Shown here in pieces: positions 62,704 through 64,000 of a DNA stretch of 64,000 bases (position 1 is its first letter; every line of letters starts with the position of its first letter). The position numbers and the translations under genes were made by a program. The stretch lies in contig DASXFD010000014.1 of NCBI GenBank assembly GCA_036489755.1, forward strand, positions 62,001 to 126,000. The letters run 5' to 3'. Origin of the DNA: JABFXX01 sp036489755. GTDB lineage: Bacteria; Myxococcota_A; Polyangia; Haliangiales; Haliangiaceae. Below the pieces are notes generated by a model, which did no database searches, was not told the origin of the DNA, and worked only from the letters and a program-made list of their open reading frames with translations.

Positions 62704-64000
62704 GTGATTTCCCGAACCAAGCTAGTCGTGCTCCTCGTTCCGTTCGTCGCCTGCGGCGGCAACAACAACAACAAACCCGACGCAAGCATCGACGCAGGTG
62801 GCAGCGGGCTCAACCCGCTCGGTTCGTTCGATCCCGGGTTCACGTCGACGAGCCCGAACACGCCGCTCTCGATCGAGGTCACGATCTCGGGCGAGACGCT
62901 CGGCGAAAACGGCTTGCCGTTCACGCCGGTCAACGTCGGTGATCCGCAGTTCGTCGATGGCTGGAGCGTGACGTTCGAGAAGTACATCGTCGTCATCGGC
63001 AACGTGCGGCTCAGCCCGGGCGCGACGCAGTACGCGGATCAGCAGCAGCTGAATCCGATCGTCGCGACGAAGCCGGGCCCATACGTGATCGACGTGCACC
63101 AGCTCGCGACCAACGGCTTCAACGGGTTCGTCGGCGCCGACGGCGAAGAGCCCGCTGGCGGCATCTTCAAGTGGGATACGCAGGACGACGGCACGCCGTT
63201 CGACTCGAGCACGCTCTACGCGTTCAGCTACGACACCGTGCCCGCGCAGTACCCCGCGACGCAGGTCAACCTCACCGAGGACGACCTCCAGATCTACGAC
63301 ACGATGGTCAAGAACCACTGGGACAAGTACATCGAAGCGCGCGCGAACTTCGTCGCGACCGGCCAGTATCCCGACCCGGCGACCGAGGCCAAGTTCGAGG
63401 CGCTCGCCGGCGGCGTCTACGACGGCTCGGGCAGTGACTACACCACGCCGCCGCAGGTCCACTTCGTGTTCGGCTGGAACGACGCGACGTCGAGCATCAA
63501 CTGCATCAACCCGTTCAACGGCGACATGGACGAGGCCGACCTCGCGAACCGCGGCGTGGAACCGAACACCAACGGCGCGACGGTCGCGCAGGTCACGGTC
63601 CACACCGATCACGTGTTCTGGGACAAGCTCAAGCAAGAGGGCACGCCGCTACGCATGGACTACATCGCGGCGTATGCGGGCGCGGATACCAACACCACGC
63701 CGCTCGATCTCGGCTCGCTCGCCGGCAAGCCGATCGCGACGACGTTCGCCGACGGCACGCCGCTGCCGGATCGCGCGCCGTACCTGAACAACCCGACGGG
63801 CACGTTCGCGAGCGATCAGACCAACCCCGACCAGGTCACGCTCGATCTCAACGGCGTGACGGCCGGCAACATCTCGGGTCTGTCGGCGTTCATGGCCTTC
63901 TCGGCGCAGTCGCAGACGCACCTCAACGCGAATGGGCTCTGCTACATCGTCGGCCAGAACGCGTCCGATCCGTTCTACACGCCCGTGATCGCACCGGCCC
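62704..64000 (+). CDS. Lipoprotein partner of the TonB-dependent receptor (B), partial
   Basis: Open at the window end; 432 residues visible. GTG 62704 has GGAGG about five bases upstream. Signal ends VPFVAC (Cys 17), followed by a short Asn/Asp spacer (NNNNKPDASIDAG). Contains the DGWSVTFEKYIVVIGNV block shared with the preceding lipoprotein. The rest is unrecognised, with two visible Cys (SSINCINPFNG and GLCYIV). Third gene of the receptor operon. Confidence 0.8.
   Translation, partial: MISRTKLVVLLVPFVACGGNNNNKPDASIDAGGSGLNPLGSFDPGFTSTSPNTPLSIEVTISGETLGENGLPFTPVNVGDPQFVDGWSVTFEKYIVVIGNVRLSPGATQYADQQQLNPIVATKPGPYVIDVHQLATNGFNGFVGADGEEPAGGIFKWDTQDDGTPFDSSTLYAFSYDTVPAQYPATQVNLTEDDLQIYDTMVKNHWDKYIEARANFVATGQYPDPATEAKFEALAGGVYDGSGSDYTTPPQVHFVFGWNDATSSINCINPFNGDMDEADLANRGVEPNTNGATVAQVTVHTDHVFWDKLKQEGTPLRMDYIAAYAGADTNTTPLDLGSLAGKPIATTFADGTPLPDRAPYLNNPTGTFASDQTNPDQVTLDLNGVTAGNISGLSAFMAFSAQSQTHLNANGLCYIVGQNASDPFYTPVIAPA

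Noticed and set aside
1..64000. CRISPR arrays, insertion sequences, prophage or integrase genes
   Set aside because: No regularly spaced repeats, transposase or integrase motifs were found by reading both strands.

Overview
The window is GC-rich throughout, densely coded, and carried on both strands in short convergent and divergent blocks. Several traits suggest a Myxococcota (myxobacterial) chromosome. These are many small lipoproteins, a Ser/Thr kinase fused to WD40 repeats, a MYXO-CTERM-like C-terminal tail (57218-58714), hybrid histidine kinases, RegB/RegA, and several RND pumps. This is inference from gene content; there is no rRNA. One tRNA gene (Cys, GCA) lies at 48599-48670. I saw no CRISPR array, insertion sequence or prophage. 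The longest stretch without a gene is about 270 bases.

Layout. 1-4152: MdtAB-like RND pump (permease cut by the window edge) behind a sigma-54-type promoter. 4299-9336: secreted or lipoprotein beta-propeller proteins and a COG4705 membrane protein. 9417-9851: a lipoprotein rhodanese that is complete only if an in-frame UGA is read as selenocysteine. 9912-14363: FadE and a PAS-PAS hybrid kinase. 14454-19449: DUF5655, a TAP-like hydrolase, lipoproteins, EI24 and an alpha/beta hydrolase. 19446-19670: a SelW-like gene with a CxxU motif, also hidden by an in-frame UGA. 19937-26155: secreted protein, holin-X-like protein, WD40 kinase, YkgJ, DJ-1/PfpI. 26206-35010: a long leftward run from TolC, adaptor and RND permease to OmpA and a lipoprotein with a pilin-like tail. 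35163-41264: sensor kinase, universal stress protein and a second adaptor-RND pair. 41268-48493: 2OG oxygenase, M16 peptidase, metalloprotease-like DUF2786 protein and a WD40 lipoprotein.

48809-64000 looks like one functional district. It holds a RegB/RegA redox two-component system, a Csp1-type copper-storage protein with 13 Cys, three FixH/YtkA-like lipoproteins carrying a Met/His motif, a mono-haem and a five-haem cytochrome c, two thioredoxin-fold lipoproteins and an outer-membrane protein. It ends with a TonB-dependent receptor with a fused TonB-C domain and its partner lipoproteins. Three copies of an inverted repeat, GGTGCG-N9-CGCACC or close to it, sit in front of regB, a FixH-like gene and a BNR-repeat gene. 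I read the district as a redox-controlled copper or electron-transfer locus; that role is inferred.

The strongest novel signals are the two selenoprotein genes. Both have a perfect stem with a five-base CGGGY loop starting 21-22 bases after the UGA, as expected of bacterial SECIS elements. Ordinary gene finders would truncate or miss both genes.
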